Source of the DNA: Rachicladosporium sp. CCFEE 5018
Lineage: Eukaryota > Ascomycota > Dothideomycetes > Cladosporiales > Cladosporiaceae
Length of the DNA stretch: 64,000 bases
Reading direction: 5' to 3'
Assembly (NCBI GenBank): GCA_002077045.2
Contig: KZ111188.1
Span: forward strand, 1 to 64,000
Part shown: piece by piece, positions 1 through 11,072 of the stretch
Layout of the letters: every line of letters begins with the position of its first letter
Numbering within the stretch: position 1 is the stretch's first letter
The notes under the pieces: generated by a model
Seen by the model: only the letters and a program-made list of their open reading frames with translations
Databases searched by the model: none
What the model was told of the DNA's origin: nothing
Made by a program: the position numbers and the translations under genes

Positions 1-41
1 AGTCATAGTCTAGGCTTCGCTATACACTGTCCGCCATGCAG

Positions 42-947
42 TCAAAATGGCACATCCATATCTTCCACACCCTCCTCCTTCACTTCCGCCTTCCCGGAAT
101 CTGCCTTGCCCATCACCTCTCTGATGAAACCCACCAGCGCAGCAACATAAGCTTTCTGACTACTTGGCAAGAAATGGCCACCTGGGTGGTACACAACCCT
201 GCTTGACCCACCCTCCACCCCTTGACCATTCTTGCACGCCTCCACCAATCGCAGACTCCGTTTCTCCTCCACGACTGTATCGACGCTTCCGAGGAAGTGC
301 AACATAGGCGTCTCGATCTTCGGCTCATAGAAAGCTGCGTAGAGCGGATTCGTGCTAGCTGCGAAGCCAGAATAGCTTACTGCAAATGAGAGCGGAGGAT
401 GCACAGCTTCTTCAATGAAGCCAGAATCCTGCGTGAACGAGTCGGGATACCGGATCCCGCCTGCTGATTGCGCTGCCTCGAACGCCTGACGACGAGTAGG
501 CTCCAACAACGAGGCCAGCATGCCTGCCAACGCACCGCCTTGCGAAAACCCGATCACGCCATCAAACGGCCCGTCCTTCTGCAGTACTTCAGCAACAGTC
601 GCTAGTCCAAGCTCAATCCCAGCGTACGTATACGGCTCCGCATCGCCCTTCCGTCGCCACCAGCCGAATGAATCGATCTCTCCAGAATCCGCAGACGAAG
701 TGCCATCAACATCGTATCCCGGTATATCCGTCGCGGAGAGCCGGATCGGGGCTGCGGGGTAGTGTAGCTCACAGCCTCCGGGGTGAGAGGGGAGGTGGCC
801 TGGCGATGGCGAGGCGGGAAAGGCTTTGTGGAGGTTCTTCTCCAGGGCTTTGGTTTTGAGGTGGAAGAGAGGACCGGATTGGGTGTATCCGTGGAGCATG
901 AGGATTTTGAGCTTGCGAGGTGCTTGGTCTGGGGCGTTGGTGGCCAT
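42..947 (-). CDS. FSH1-family serine hydrolase (DUF341)
   Basis: Single-exon alpha/beta hydrolase of the fungal FSH1/DUF341 family, whose members are small serine esterases, some beside secondary-metabolite genes. From the chosen ATG it is 301 aa. The N-terminal strand is followed by LMLHGYTQSG (about 16-25), the nucleophile elbow GFSQGG has Ser135, an Asp sits in LGSVDTVVEE, and the catalytic His is in HPGGHFLP. The order and length match the family. The frame stays open upstream to 1181 with another ATG at 1025, but those extra residues look like leader sequence, so I chose the ATG just before the first hydrolase strand. The natural substrate cannot be told from sequence. Confidence 0.88.
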   Translation of the reverse strand: MATNAPDQAPRKLKILMLHGYTQSGPLFHLKTKALEKNLHKAFPASPSPGHLPSHPGGCELHYPAAPIRLSATDIPGYDVDGTSSADSGEIDSFGWWRRKGDAEPYTYAGIELGLATVAEVLQKDGPFDGVIGFSQGGALAGMLASLLEPTRRQAFEAAQSAGGIRYPDSFTQDSGFIEEAVHPPLSFAVSYSGFAASTNPLYAAFYEPKIETPMLHFLGSVDTVVEEKRSLRLVEACKNGQGVEGGSSRVVYHPGGHFLPSSQKAYVAALVGFIREVMGKADSGKAEVKEEGVEDMDVPF

Positions 948-1936
948 TGTGCGGATGTGGAATCGGGAGTGTGAGGTGGCGATGTGAGGAAAGGCGAATC
1001 GGGATTTGGTGGCGAGCGCGTGCATGCGAAATTTGAGTAGCAGACTGATAGTCGACCGTTTTGCCTCGCACTCGATCAGACTAGGACTATGTCTTGGTCC
1101 GGTTTTGCACTCTTCGCGAGGAGTAGACGTGAGTGTTGCTATTTCGCGACGGAAAGAGTTTAATAAATTTAGGACAGACAAGACTGTGAGCTACGAAATG
1201 ATTGAAGGGATACTGATTCACATACTTAGCTGAGTTCTCAATGAGCACAGCAAGAACGCTCACCGGGCTATAGACACACGAGACGGACATGGACATCGTT
1301 CTGTAGTGTGCAGTGAAGTCTTCACGTTGAAGTCAGCCACGGTACAAGAGGTCCGTGTCCTCCACCAAGCATGCCTTGGCGATGCTCTGCTGTTTTGAAC
1401 AGATCGCGTTCCTCGCTCGCATGCACCCTCCAACCAAACGCTGAGACTGTTGCCGTGTGCCGTAAGGCATACCAGTCGATAGCACCGCGTCACGACTACG
1501 AGGTGCGAACCGGAAACGCATCACGCTGGACTTAGGAATGCTACCGAATAGATGATACGACACTGCTGTCGCGACTTCGGTGGCCGAACCTGGGACCAAG
1601 AACCCGATGAACCATAAGACACGCCACATTGTAAACACCAATGCGGACACCGGGGTAGTTACGACCTCGCAGAAAGGAACGCGCAATCAGCATCGATTCG
1701 AATCGCAGCATGATGACGTAGCATTGACATTGAGATCAATGAATTGTTAGGTATGCAATGGAAGGACGCACGGTGAGTCTGACGCGCGAAGACATGTAAG
1801 CATTCTTTTCGTACTATATATTGTCTGTTCAACGTCCCTGGCATCCAATCCGATTGCCCCTTTTTTTCCCCTTGCAAGAGCATATCGAAACAGAGCATTA
1901 GAGCATTCGACCACAAGTCAGCGGCGTGGATTCAAG
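948..1936. other. Divergent intergenic region
   Basis: Space between the FSH1 hydrolase and the DUF3074 gene. A minus-strand ORF of 98 codons (ATG at 1629, stop at 1333) begins with a hydrophobic stretch (MWRVLWFIGFLVPG) but I recognise no family and cannot support it as a gene. A TATATA-like string lies near 1815 and a short T/C run near 1860. Nothing else stands out. Confidence 0.4.
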
Positions 1937-2953
1937 ATGGGTGAGAAGTGTCCATACAGATCAGCCAACTCAGGCACAGTAGCTGATACAGCTTAGCATC
2001 CCAAACTACCTACAAGCTTGGTCCTCACGTACGCCTCTCCTGGAAGAAGCCTATCGAACTCCCCGCCCACCCCATATTCCTCTCCTCCGATGCCAGCGAT
2101 GGCGTCCAGCGTCCCGACGCGTCAACCTACGCTGCCACAATCTTAGCCGAAGCCGAGGGCTTCATGACCTCCTACCTCCCCTCGAACTTCAAGACGAAGT
2201 CACGGGACAAATCCAGCCCACCCTCCACCGCCCCAGTAGAGCTCCTCAGCCACGAGATCGCCAGCTCAGGCTTGCCTTCACGCACGCCCGATGCGTACGG
2301 TGCGCCGTCAGAAGCATGGTTCGCAAGGACGTCGATACACGAGAATGTAGCGAAAGACGGCACGGCGACGTGGGAGGAGTTCGATTTCGGGCTCAGAGTA
2401 GACCACAGCGCGCACGAGATGGAGTACACGCCCGATGTCAAGGAAGCACATCTATGCATCGACTGGAATGAGGAACTCCAGAAGGTCGATCGGAAAGTGG
2501 GCGACTGGGAGGACGTACAGATGGAAGTCAGGGAGATGCTGCATCAGCTGCCGCCACCTCTGGAGAAGCGCGTGTTCCCTGTGCTTATCGTTACTGCGCG
2601 GCGAAGGGAGGAACTACTGGTGGTACAGATGCCTGTGGGGACCAAAGGCTTGCCACTGGAGGCTGAGGGGGGAGTTGGGGTGAAGTATCACAACATACCC
2701 AAGGTCACGGGAGGGCAGTACGTGAGTATTGAGAGGGCGCAGGTTGTGGACGACGGGAAGAAGGTCAAGTGGCAGATGGCTACTGCGAGTGATGCGAATG
2801 GGAACCTGCCAATGTGAGTTTCGTTGGAGCATTCGGGGAGAGCTGAGCTGACGATAGTACAGGTGGGCGCAGAAGATGGGCGTGCCTGGTGCCGTTGTTA
2901 AAGACGTCGGACTGTTCATTGACTGGACGGCGAAACGGAGGAAGGGCACGTGA
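1937..2953 (+). CDS. DUF3074 (START-like) domain protein
   Basis: Three-exon gene: 1937-1940, 1997-2813 and 2863-2953, giving 303 aa. The first coding exon is only ATGG. Joining it across the 56-nt intron gives MASQTTYKLGPHVRLSWKKP, which runs in frame into the large exon; the last intron (49 nt) restores a C-terminal MWAQKMGVPGAVVKDVGLF. Motifs such as AWFARTSIHENV, TWEEFDFGL and DHSAHEMEYTP are characteristic of fungal DUF3074 proteins, which have a START/Bet v1-like fold predicted to bind a hydrophobic ligand. The biological role is unknown. The naive single ORF (2164-2817) lacks both ends. The weakest element is exon 1, because a 4-nt coding exon rests on splice fit alone. Confidence 0.82.
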
Positions 2954-3271
2954 GCTGCTTAGATAAGCGCCACTTTGCGCTGCTCGCCTCTGCTGCGGGA
3001 GAATCCAAGAGTATGACTTGGAATCACAGTCAGCCACATGGCGATTGTCGACAATCCGATTCTGGGGCTAGAATCACTCCATCCTTCCCGGAAGTCAATT
3101 TCCCTTATTCCTCGGGTACGTACCTTCAGCTACTATATGCCCCGCTTTGCGAGGGATGCGAATGTCAGCTATGAAAGGCAAGGTAGGCTGCAATTCTTTG
3201 AATACACTACGCACGCTGGAAGCAATAGATTAGACCGCAGCACGCCGCGATACAGAGGAACTACATCAAAG
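2954..3271. other. Intergenic spacer
   Basis: About 0.3 kb between two same-strand genes. It serves as the promoter and leader of the downstream esterase. I see no further element. Confidence 0.4.
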
Positions 3272-4286
3272 ATGCCGTTCACCATGGATCCCGAAGTTGG
3301 CCAGGTGATGGGAGCCCTCCTTGGCAGCGAGCCACCACCACCATTGGCTGTAAGAGATCTGAGGATCGATGCGCCCTGCTCACAAATCACTAACGTGCGG
3401 TTAGGTCGGCGATGTCAACGGACGACGAGAGCGAGTCGGCGGCCTCTTCGCAGCCCTATTCTCGCAAGCTCCGGCAATACCGGACGTCTCCGTGAAGACC
3501 TTCACGACCAAAGCCGAAGACGGCCACGAGATTGGATTGCACTGGTACACCAAGCAAGGCGCTTCCTCCAGCCCCGGCCCAGCAGTCTGCTACATCCACG
3601 GCGGCGGCATGATCTGTCTCGGTCCAGAGCACTATGACATCCCCATGAAGACCTACGTCACCCACACGGGCATCCCCTTCCTGCTTGTCGACTACCGTCT
3701 CGCGCCAGAAGTGCAGGCGCCTGTGCCCGTCACGGATAGCTATGCAGGGCTGAAGTACCTCTTCGACCACGCTAGCGAACTTGGCGTCGACCCGGCCCGC
3801 ATAGCGCTTATGGGCGACTCAGCAGGTGGCGGTATCGCGGCGTCAGTGACGCATCTGGCGAAGCAGATAGGTGGTCCGAAGATCGCAAAGCAGGTTCTCA
3901 TCTACCCCATGCTCGACAATCTCAACACCTCCGAGGATCCCGACACAGCGCCCTTCGCAACCTGGTCCGTAGACGACAATAAGACCGGCTGGGGTGCGCT
4001 GCTCGGCGACAAAGCCGGCTCAGGCTCTGTTCCTGTTACTCACGCTGCGGGACGAGCCAGCATTGAGGACTTGAAGGGTTTGGCGCCTGCTTATATCGAT
4101 GTGGGCGAGCTTGATATTTTCAGAGATGAGGATCTGGAGTATGCGAGGAAGCTTGGGAAGGCTGGAGTTAGTGTTGAGTTTCATTTGTATCCGGGGGTGC
4201 CGCATGCTTTTGAGGCTTTCGCGCCCACGACGACGATTGGGCAGGCGGCGGTGGGTAATAGGTTGAAGTTCTTGGCAGGACTGTAG
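3272..4286 (+). CDS. HSL-type alpha/beta hydrolase (esterase/lipase)
   Basis: Two exons (3272-3349 and 3405-4286; 55-nt intron with a TAAC branch site) encode 319 aa. It belongs to the hormone-sensitive-lipase/Abhydrolase_3 group: the oxyanion motif HGGG is at about 91-94, the nucleophile elbow GDSAGG has Ser165, and an acidic residue in GELDIFRDED plus His in GVPHAFEAF complete the triad. The N terminus MPFTMDPEVGQVMGALL matches the cap of this group, where xDPEV is common, and supports the chosen start and intron. No signal peptide is seen, so it is probably intracellular. It likely hydrolyses short acyl esters; the exact substrate is not inferable. Confidence 0.9.
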
Positions 4287-4553
4287 TGGTAGAGCGAGGT
4301 CTTTGTGAGTATGAAATTCTCCACTTGTGAGACTGTTCTGTGCTCAGGCATGTATTTGTGCGCTAGGGATGTTTGTGGACACGTCGGGGGCAGCGCGTGA
4401 GTTTCGCGAGGTTAGGCAGCGGTCGTTCCTGCCCCGTAATGAGTCGGTACGCTTCCTTCTCTACCTCACCTCTTCACTCATACACACGTTTGGATTAGTT
4501 GATCATTCATACCTGCGCGGAGAACGCAGTTTCCCTCTGCCAGACCTGCTCAG

Positions 4554-5599
4554 ATGGCGAGGACGAAGCAAACAGCGCGCAAGAGTACCCGCGGTAGAAA
4601 GCCGCGTCAGACGCTAGCAGATCAGATCAAAAGGCGAGAGGCGAAGCGTCTAAAGACACCTGAGCCGCCTAGTGAGGAGTCCATCCTGGAGAGCTACCTC
4701 GCTGCGGAGCGTAAGGCGACCATCAGTGCTGATGCAAAGCTTGATCGCGATGTACCCGAGACCAAACCTGTGACGTCTACAACTATATTAAATAAGGACG
4801 CCGTTGATGGGATGAGGAACACCAGCTGGCGTACTGCCGAGCTGGGATACAGCGTCTCGATTCTGAACTACCTCGAGACCATGGACCGCGATATCTACGA
4901 GGAAGACGTGCCATGGACGCGGTACCCGCCAACATCGCCGAGTATGTCAACTTTGACCATGACCGACGAATGCGAGGACAGGTTTTGGGAGCAGGAGGAT
5001 CGTATCAAGAAAATCACACGGTTCGTGATGGAGTGTGCTGCGTATCTTGGTACTACGATCTGCTTGGGAAGTCTTCGCTTATGCTAAATTCTTTTGCAGC
5101 CACGCCGAAACTTATGCAGATCCTCGATGCTGAAGTGATTGCACAGGCTATCAGTCGAGACATTGCGAAGCAGGTACAGCATTACGGGCGAGGAACGCGA
5201 CCCTACCGCAATGACCTTCAGGGGCATTTCCACTACATCTACAGAATGCGTCAAATCGCTCGACCAAGAGCACTCGACTTCGCACTCGAGGCCATGGAGC
5301 GCTACTCGGTGCTCTGCTGTTTCCACGCCAAGACCTGGCTATCAGAACACATGGACTTCGAGTGTGGCGCCTCGGATGATTTGTACGCCATGCTCATCAC
5401 AACGAAGGCAGGCTGGGATGCTGAGTGGGATGTCAGCGACACCGTACATGCACTTCTCGAGAAGAGAAAGAAGCTTGCGTCCATCGGCGCAGATCTGAAC
5501 TACTTTACGAGACACTTCAGGATGCAAGCGCGCTCCAAAGTCTCAGGCCACATGATCCTGTCATCCTGGCGCGACAGAACGATGTCGCTGAGCGCGTGA
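4554..5599 (+). CDS. Protein with histone H3-like N-terminal tail
   Basis: Two exons (4554-5049, 5100-5599; 50-nt intron with branch GCTAAAT and TTTTGCAG acceptor) encode 331 aa. The protein opens MARTKQTARKSTRGRKPR: after Met, 11 of 11 residues equal histone H3 positions 1-11 (ARTKQTARKST), and G13, P16, R17, L20 and A21 also match, 16 of the first 21. K4, K9, S10, T3, T6 and T11 equivalents are present; K14 is Arg. A basic stretch (QIKRREAKRLK) follows, then about 290 residues with no histone fold and no domain I know (e.g. WRTAELGYSVSILNYLETMD). It is not H3 or CENP-A. The basic start may give nuclear location (inference). Function unknown. Confidence 0.75.
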
Positions 5600-6539
5600 G
5601 TTGGTTCACGCCGAAGAAGGTGATGGTGAAGCCATGGCCGATGACCCAGGCACGGAATACATCGCAAGAGTTATAGCTCGGTAACCGGTCGCTAAGTATT
5701 GCTCGTGTTGCCTATCAAGTGCGAGAGTATGTCATCGCCACAATGCTGAGGGGAACTATGTGTTCGAGGGATACGCTGACAGGAATCCCCTCTACGAATG
5801 GTCGAACATTGCTCTCGCGTACAAAGTAGTATCTCACTGTTATACATATATGTACACTTCCGAATGCTCTGAACTTGCAACAGCGAGGTCGTAGGTACGC
5901 GGGATCAAACAACTGCAAGAGCGCTCAACCCATTCCTCCCTTCGTCTTGACTCCGGCACTGCACGGAAGCGTCATCACCAGCACAATAGCTGGTCAGCAC
6001 CATTACATGCACTCATATCGCTCCTCAAGCTCGTGATTCTTCAACTTATTTCGTAAGAAGTCTAACGCCTGCTACGATCAAATCCCCTCCGCAGGAGCTC
6101 CGCCGCTTCAAACCCCCTCTCCTCTTCTCTCCTCCCTTCTTCTTCCTCTCATCCTTCTACCATCTATCACCATCTATCCAAGCACCCTCAAGCTTTCACA
6201 AGGGTTGCTGCGTTGCTGCGTTCGAGCAATTGAGATTCTTGCCATCTATAGGATCACTGATACGATTGCTGAAGTTCCTGCGTTGCTGCATTCTAGCGTC
6301 ACTTCTGATTTCCCAACGCCATTGTTGTGCTACTCGTCATGTATGCGCTAATTCACATATATTCACTCCATCATGGACTGGACTTGAGGGCTGGGACTTG
6401 GTGATCAGGGATTTCTGACCTTCAGCCTCTTTGTGCGGCGGAGGTCTTCGTGCTTGCCGCTGCGACGTCGAGGGTCATTGCGTTATGGTGGGATGTCATG
6501 TATCATTCCAGCAGTATATTGATTGTACTACTGCTTACA
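5600..6539. other. Convergent intergenic region with pyrimidine tract
   Basis: Lies between the 3' ends of two convergent genes. It contains a pyrimidine-rich stretch at about 6100-6185 with repeated CTCTTCTC and CATCTATC units, and short near-repeats of TTGCTGCGTTGCTGCGTT near 6205-6225, with a related copy near 6280. A C/T tract like this is typical of fungal promoters, so an unrecognised plus-strand transcript could start here. No ORF here is convincing. Confidence 0.4.
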
Positions 6540-7787
6540 TCAATTCCTTGCATCCCATCGTCTTCTCAGTTCATTTGCACGTCTCGCAGCTTCCACCCTT
6601 TGATGAGCTTGTGCCTCTGCCTGGCTCGCAGCGTAGTCGGGCAGATCGTCACCTTCGTCCATGTCATCGTCCGTTATACCTCTCCAGTCATCGATGGCTG
6701 CCTCGAGAGACGCCACTGTGTCGAGTGGTTGGATCGGACCAGACCGGAGGCTATGGCTGTCTGACGGCAGCCACAAATCTAGTCCAGAGGCCGAAGCCTG
6801 TAGTCGCTGTCGGTGAGCTTCCGAGACGTGAGAGATCTCGGGTAGTGATGCGAGGTGTTGCAAAGCGTGTCTCGTTCTGGGCGTGTCTGCTATGGGCGAT
6901 ACAGAGTACTCCCGGGAAACACTTGGATGCGTGGGGATGCTAACACTGCTCGTTACGTGCTGGCGACTTGAAGTCGAGAACGGAGACAGTGTATCGAGAC
7001 CGACCATAGCTGCCGCGAACACACTGGCTTCCTGATCGCTATCGAAGGACGTGTCACTCCTCACCCGCGGGACTCGTGCTCGTTCGCCAGGTGGGTATGT
7101 GTCGGCGCGCGAGAGATCCTGGTGTACGAACTCGGTGTCCAGTCCGAGCCCATGGTCGAAGCGGAACGGCGTGTTTGGCTGACTGACAGATCGATACGAA
7201 GGATGCAATGTACCCGTGTTCGCGCCAACGTTGTATGGATCATACGGGCTGAGCTGTGGGTAAAGCCGACCAAGGTCTGTAGGATTCAGCGAAACATCGT
7301 TGAGTGGCTGTGGTCGCCGACGTGGACGTGAACCACTGAGTACAGAGCGGTGTCTCATAGGTAGTGGTGTCGGCGCGAGTGATGTTGATGATACTCCACG
7401 AGCGAAGTTGTTCGTCAAGTGAGGTCGATCCAGCCGGTCTTGCAGATCCCGTGAGGGCGGCCGCTGCCAGTCATTCGGTCGGTATGCTTCGGGGATGGTC
7501 GACCACTGACTTTGAGGAAGAGGGCTTGACCACGCCTGCATTGTACTCCGTCCTTCGAGTGCCTCGACGGAGGGTCTGGATGTCGCATCTCTAGGCTGCC
7601 TGCCCGATGTTGTTGAGCTGTCATGGCTTTGCCTTGTCCTCGATGGCGACGCATATGTAAAGCGCATCTCATGGTCCTTCTGCATCGCAGAGTCTGACAA
7701 TGCCAGATCAGCCAGTAGATCGCGACAAAGCGAGACGCTCCTATAGAAGTCGGCTTGCATCGCTAAATGTGTACAAGCGAGTTCCAT
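6540..7787 (-). CDS. Fungal disordered protein, acidic LPDYAASQ C terminus
   Basis: Open frame giving 415 aa from the first ATG; the frame continues open upstream to 7940 without another ATG, so an upstream exon is possible. The N-terminal 40 residues look helical (ELACTHLAMQADFYRSV), the middle is Ser/Pro/Arg/Thr rich and predicted disordered, and the end carries an acidic stretch (ITDDDMDEGDDLPDYAAS) leading into QAEAQAHQRVEAARRANELR. LPDYxxSQ endings followed by an Arg/Glu-rich helix recur in uncharacterised fungal proteins; PPxY/LPxY-like motifs can bind WW-domain ubiquitin ligase adaptors (family knowledge; not shown here). I assign no function. Confidence 0.6.
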   Translation of the reverse strand: MELACTHLAMQADFYRSVSLCRDLLADLALSDSAMQKDHEMRFTYASPSRTRQSHDSSTTSGRQPRDATSRPSVEALEGRSTMQAWSSPLPQSQWSTIPEAYRPNDWQRPPSRDLQDRLDRPHLTNNFARGVSSTSLAPTPLPMRHRSVLSGSRPRRRPQPLNDVSLNPTDLGRLYPQLSPYDPYNVGANTGTLHPSYRSVSQPNTPFRFDHGLGLDTEFVHQDLSRADTYPPGERARVPRVRSDTSFDSDQEASVFAAAMVGLDTLSPFSTSSRQHVTSSVSIPTHPSVSREYSVSPIADTPRTRHALQHLASLPEISHVSEAHRQRLQASASGLDLWLPSDSHSLRSGPIQPLDTVASLEAAIDDWRGITDDDMDEGDDLPDYAASQAEAQAHQRVEAARRANELRRRWDARN

Positions 7788-8930
7788 GATGTCGGACAGT
7801 TGCACAAAGGAAACTTTGGGCCGAAATGAAAAAGTGTTGGATCGCCGCACCTGCAGGTCATGTATTGAAGGAGCGCATAAAGTGGAACGCGATCGACTCC
7901 AGGATATACTCGTGTCGATCGTCAATGCTACATAGCCCACTGACTATACGGCGGCGGCATCCCGGCACAGGAATACTGCGGAGTGATAAACGGATATGAG
8001 CCCTGCCGCGGTCACCTGCCTCAATACTACCGCGCGCCTGATCATGTGCGCAGCAGCGGATCTTACGAGCGAGGAATGCTTCGCGACGAGAATGAAGCAA
8101 GATCGACACGAGCATCATCTGCCCGAGCGCACAAAAAGCAGCCCTGGACATGGTCCCAAGATGTCAATCGTATTCTGCGGTACACTTTTCAGCTGGTACA
8201 TCTAACCTGGAATTACGGTCAGGCTCCCGCAGAGTAGCAGCGTCCGGTCGCGTGGCGTTTTCTGATACGAAGTGCCCTGTGGCGGCACGCAGATAGACTC
8301 AGCGCTTGGGAGCAGATCTTGGAGCTTGGCATTCCCGTCTATATTTGAATATGGTATGCTGATGCTCAAGGTACGAGCATGATCATCGTGAGCACATACT
8401 GCCGACACTACGATGTCATCCAGTGGTCGGCGCAGTCACTCACAATTGACCCCAGTCCAGAAGCGATCCGGAGGCCACCGTTGCGACTTCAGGTGCTTGG
8501 GCCGACGTCGTTGCATTGGGAACGACAAACTGTAGCCTCCATGTTCACGACTCAAAGGTGCCTAATCGCGTGCCGTATAACAGCCGATCGCGAAGGTCGT
8601 AGCGCTGCGCAGCGGAGCAATTCAGGCGGGACATGTCATACAGATGAAGATCGTGGAAGATCAATGCTGAAGGATCGTGGCAGTGAAGTTCCAAGAATAA
8701 CTTCGATAGATTGGATTACATAAACATCATCCGAGTCATGCAGAATCAATGTGCACTATCCACTTGCTCATGCCACGACGTACCCTTGGGAGCAATGTCC
8801 CAGTCGCTGCGTACAAATGTTGTGCACAGATAATGGGCCGTGTAGCTTGACGCAAGAAGTCGTGATAGTCAACGGACAAACAATCACGCTGGAACCTCGC
8901 AGGAATCTACACAACAGACGCAGCTGTATC
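7788..8930. other. Intergenic region, no recognised gene
   Basis: About 1.1 kb between the disordered protein and the aldolase fragment. I looked for the missing upstream part of the aldolase and for another reading frame and found nothing coding that I can support. Confidence 0.35.
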
Positions 8931-9301
8931 TCATCGCTTGAAGCTGGCGTCGAGACTTTCCTCGAGCTGATACTGCGGCTGGAACTCGACATATAGACTC
9001 TCCTGCATAAGACGTCAGTGATCATAGCAACGGCCACATCAAGTAGCAGAATGCGTACGGGATCGCCAGCTACCCTGGCAATGGCCGCAGCATCACGATC
9101 TGGTATGACTCTCTTCGGCAACCGAGTCGCCTCGACCATGAGCTTAATCTGACAGCTGTGCTCAAGCAAGGTGTACAAATATGCTGCCTCGTCGACCGTG
9201 GCACCAACAGTGATGAGACCGTGGTTGACGAGGATGCTGGGCCTAGCACCACCCAACGCTTTTACGTAAATATTATCTTTGCTGGCATAATCTGATGAAA
9301 G
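8931..9301 (-). pseudogene. C-terminal fragment of class II aldolase/adducin protein
   Basis: Only the last ~105 codons of a fungal class II aldolase/adducin-like protein are present. Reading the minus strand: DNIYVKALGGARPSILVNHG, then LITVGATVDEAAYLYTLLEH, then after a clean 56-nt intron (9003-9058) ESLYVEFQPQYQLEESLDAS and a stop at 8931. The NHGLxTVGxTVDEAAYL block and the SLYxEFQP ending are diagnostic. The N-terminal two thirds, with the metal-binding His residues, is absent; the frame meets the TAG of the neighbouring MFS gene. There is no ATG. The intact intron and clean frame suggest recent truncation. Alternatively it is the tail of a transcript reading through from the transporter. 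Confidence 0.8.
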
Positions 9302-11072
9302 CTACTTCTTGTCCTCCTTCACCGACTTCCACTCAGTGCCAAGCGCGCCAATGATGCACAAGCAAGCCAGCGCCAGTGCAACGTACCATGAGGCTGTGAT
9401 CGATCGACCGTACGCTGATACCACACTATCAAGCATCCCGTCAGAGAACTGCTTCCTGATCTCCGTCAGCCCCAGTGCCTCGATTGCCGTGACATTTGCA
9501 TCTGGTAATGTGGACTGCAGATCTGCTGATAGCCGGTTTATAAACACAATCTGCGATACAGAAGTGAACGACGCTGGTCCGAAACTCTGAGCGAACAGCA
9601 CGAGCGCGAGTCCGAGTGGTACGTCTTCCTTAGACAGTGCAGTCTGGATCGAGTTCTGTGGACATTGGAAACCTACGCCGGCGGCAAAGCCAAGAAGGCC
9701 GAAGTAGCATATCAGCGGGGCAAGGCTGGTATATTGGCCCCATGTAGTCATCAGTCCAGTCGCCACAGGTGTGAGGATGGCGGAGCATATCATGAATGGA
9801 GTGTAGTATCCGAAGAAGCTGGTACTACCAAGCACGTGGTCAGCTAAAGGACTGAGGATATACCAGCAGAATTCTTACCCAGTTCCTTGTACGGCAAGCC
9901 CAATGAGCGTTCCGATCAACGACGGCAACATCATGTACCCTGATCGTGCGGCTGTATAGCCGTGGACAGCCTGGAAGTAAGCAGGTGCGTAGTACTCGAG
10001 GATTGTCAAAGACGAGACAAGGCCGATTGAGAAGATGACAGCAGCAGCAACATTGCGATCTCTGATCACTCGCCATGGCAGGATCCCCTCGGCTTTTTGT
10101 AGAGACTGATGGACCCCTAGCACGACGAGAAGTACACCGGATACCGCAAGAAGCGCGATGATCCTGGCACTTGACCAGGCGTATGTGACACCCGCCCAAT
10201 TTAGAGCAAGGAAGAAAACCGTCAAGGAGCCCGAAAGCAGTGTAGTGCCTATGAGGTCGAGCTGTTGCAGCGTTGCTTTCAGCCCAGGGCGTTCGCTTGG
10301 ATTATAAGTCGACACTTCTGGCAGGAGGAACACCATGGCAATCAGAGCGCAGCAGCCGAGAGGTAGGTCTAGCCAAAAGCACCAGCGCCATGTCAGGTAC
10401 TGCGTAATGACACCTCCTGTGAAGTTCGTCAGCAGTCCGCACGGGACCGACTCGGCCGAGCCATCGCATACCAAGGGGCGGTGCGATCAAACTGGATAAG
10501 ACCTCAACTGCGCCAAATATGCTGCCAAATACGGGCCGCTTAGCAGGGGCTACCAAGTCCATGAGCAGATTCCAAAAGCCCGCTGTACCACCAGCCACGC
10601 CGATACCAGTGACGGCGCGACCAACTACGAACATACTTGAAGAAGTCGCCGCTGCACAGAGAATTAACCCGATGAGAAAGACCGCTTGAGACGAGATGAA
10701 CGTCCACTTCGTCGAATGCAATTTATACAGCTTGCCGAACGTAAACTGCAGTGCGCACGTGGTCAGCCGATAAGCCGTTGCGTACCAGCCAACATCTGCG
10801 ATTGTGTGAAAGTGATCCGTGATCGAAGGCACCGCTACGGCAATTATGTTGCCATCCAGACCGCCGAGAAGGAGACAGAAGATCAGTGCAAGAAATGCGA
10901 GCCATAGCTTTGTCCCGCCAGGATACTCTCTTGGTGGCGTTTCATCTACTGCCGCTGTCAATGTCGAGGCTTCGAGGGTCCCAGTCTTATCTTCGATCGC
11001 TCGTGTCAAGGAGCCTTGCTTCGAATCTTTGTTAGGGTAGATTGGCAGCTCTATGATACCAGCGTCTGCCAT
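9302..11072 (-). CDS. MFS drug:H+ antiporter, DHA2 (14-TM) family
   Basis: Three exons (11072-10472, 10416-9879, 9824-9302) encode 553 aa. Introns of 55 and 54 nt restore continuity: the first joins SLIAPPLG to GVITQYLTWRWCFWLDLP and the second joins AVQGTG to TSFFGYYTPFM. The WRWCFWxxLP motif, the GRAVTGIGVAGG segment and about 14 hydrophobic spans place it in the DHA2 multidrug/toxin efflux group at the plasma or vacuolar membrane. Start: ATG of MADAGIIELPIYPNKD; another ATG at 11132 would add 20 hydrophobic residues unusual for the family. No biosynthetic cluster genes flank it, so the exported compound is unknown. Its stop codon abuts the aldolase fragment. Confidence 0.9.

Noticed and set aside
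1333..1629. 98-codon minus-strand ORF with hydrophobic start
   Set aside because: No recognised family, no intron or neighbour support; kept only as a note in the intergenic entry.
10302..10520. Apparent frameshift in the MFS transporter
   Set aside because: A 55-nt GT...AG intron (10417-10471) with a CTGAC branch site exactly restores APPLGGVITQYLTWRW, so no damage is needed.
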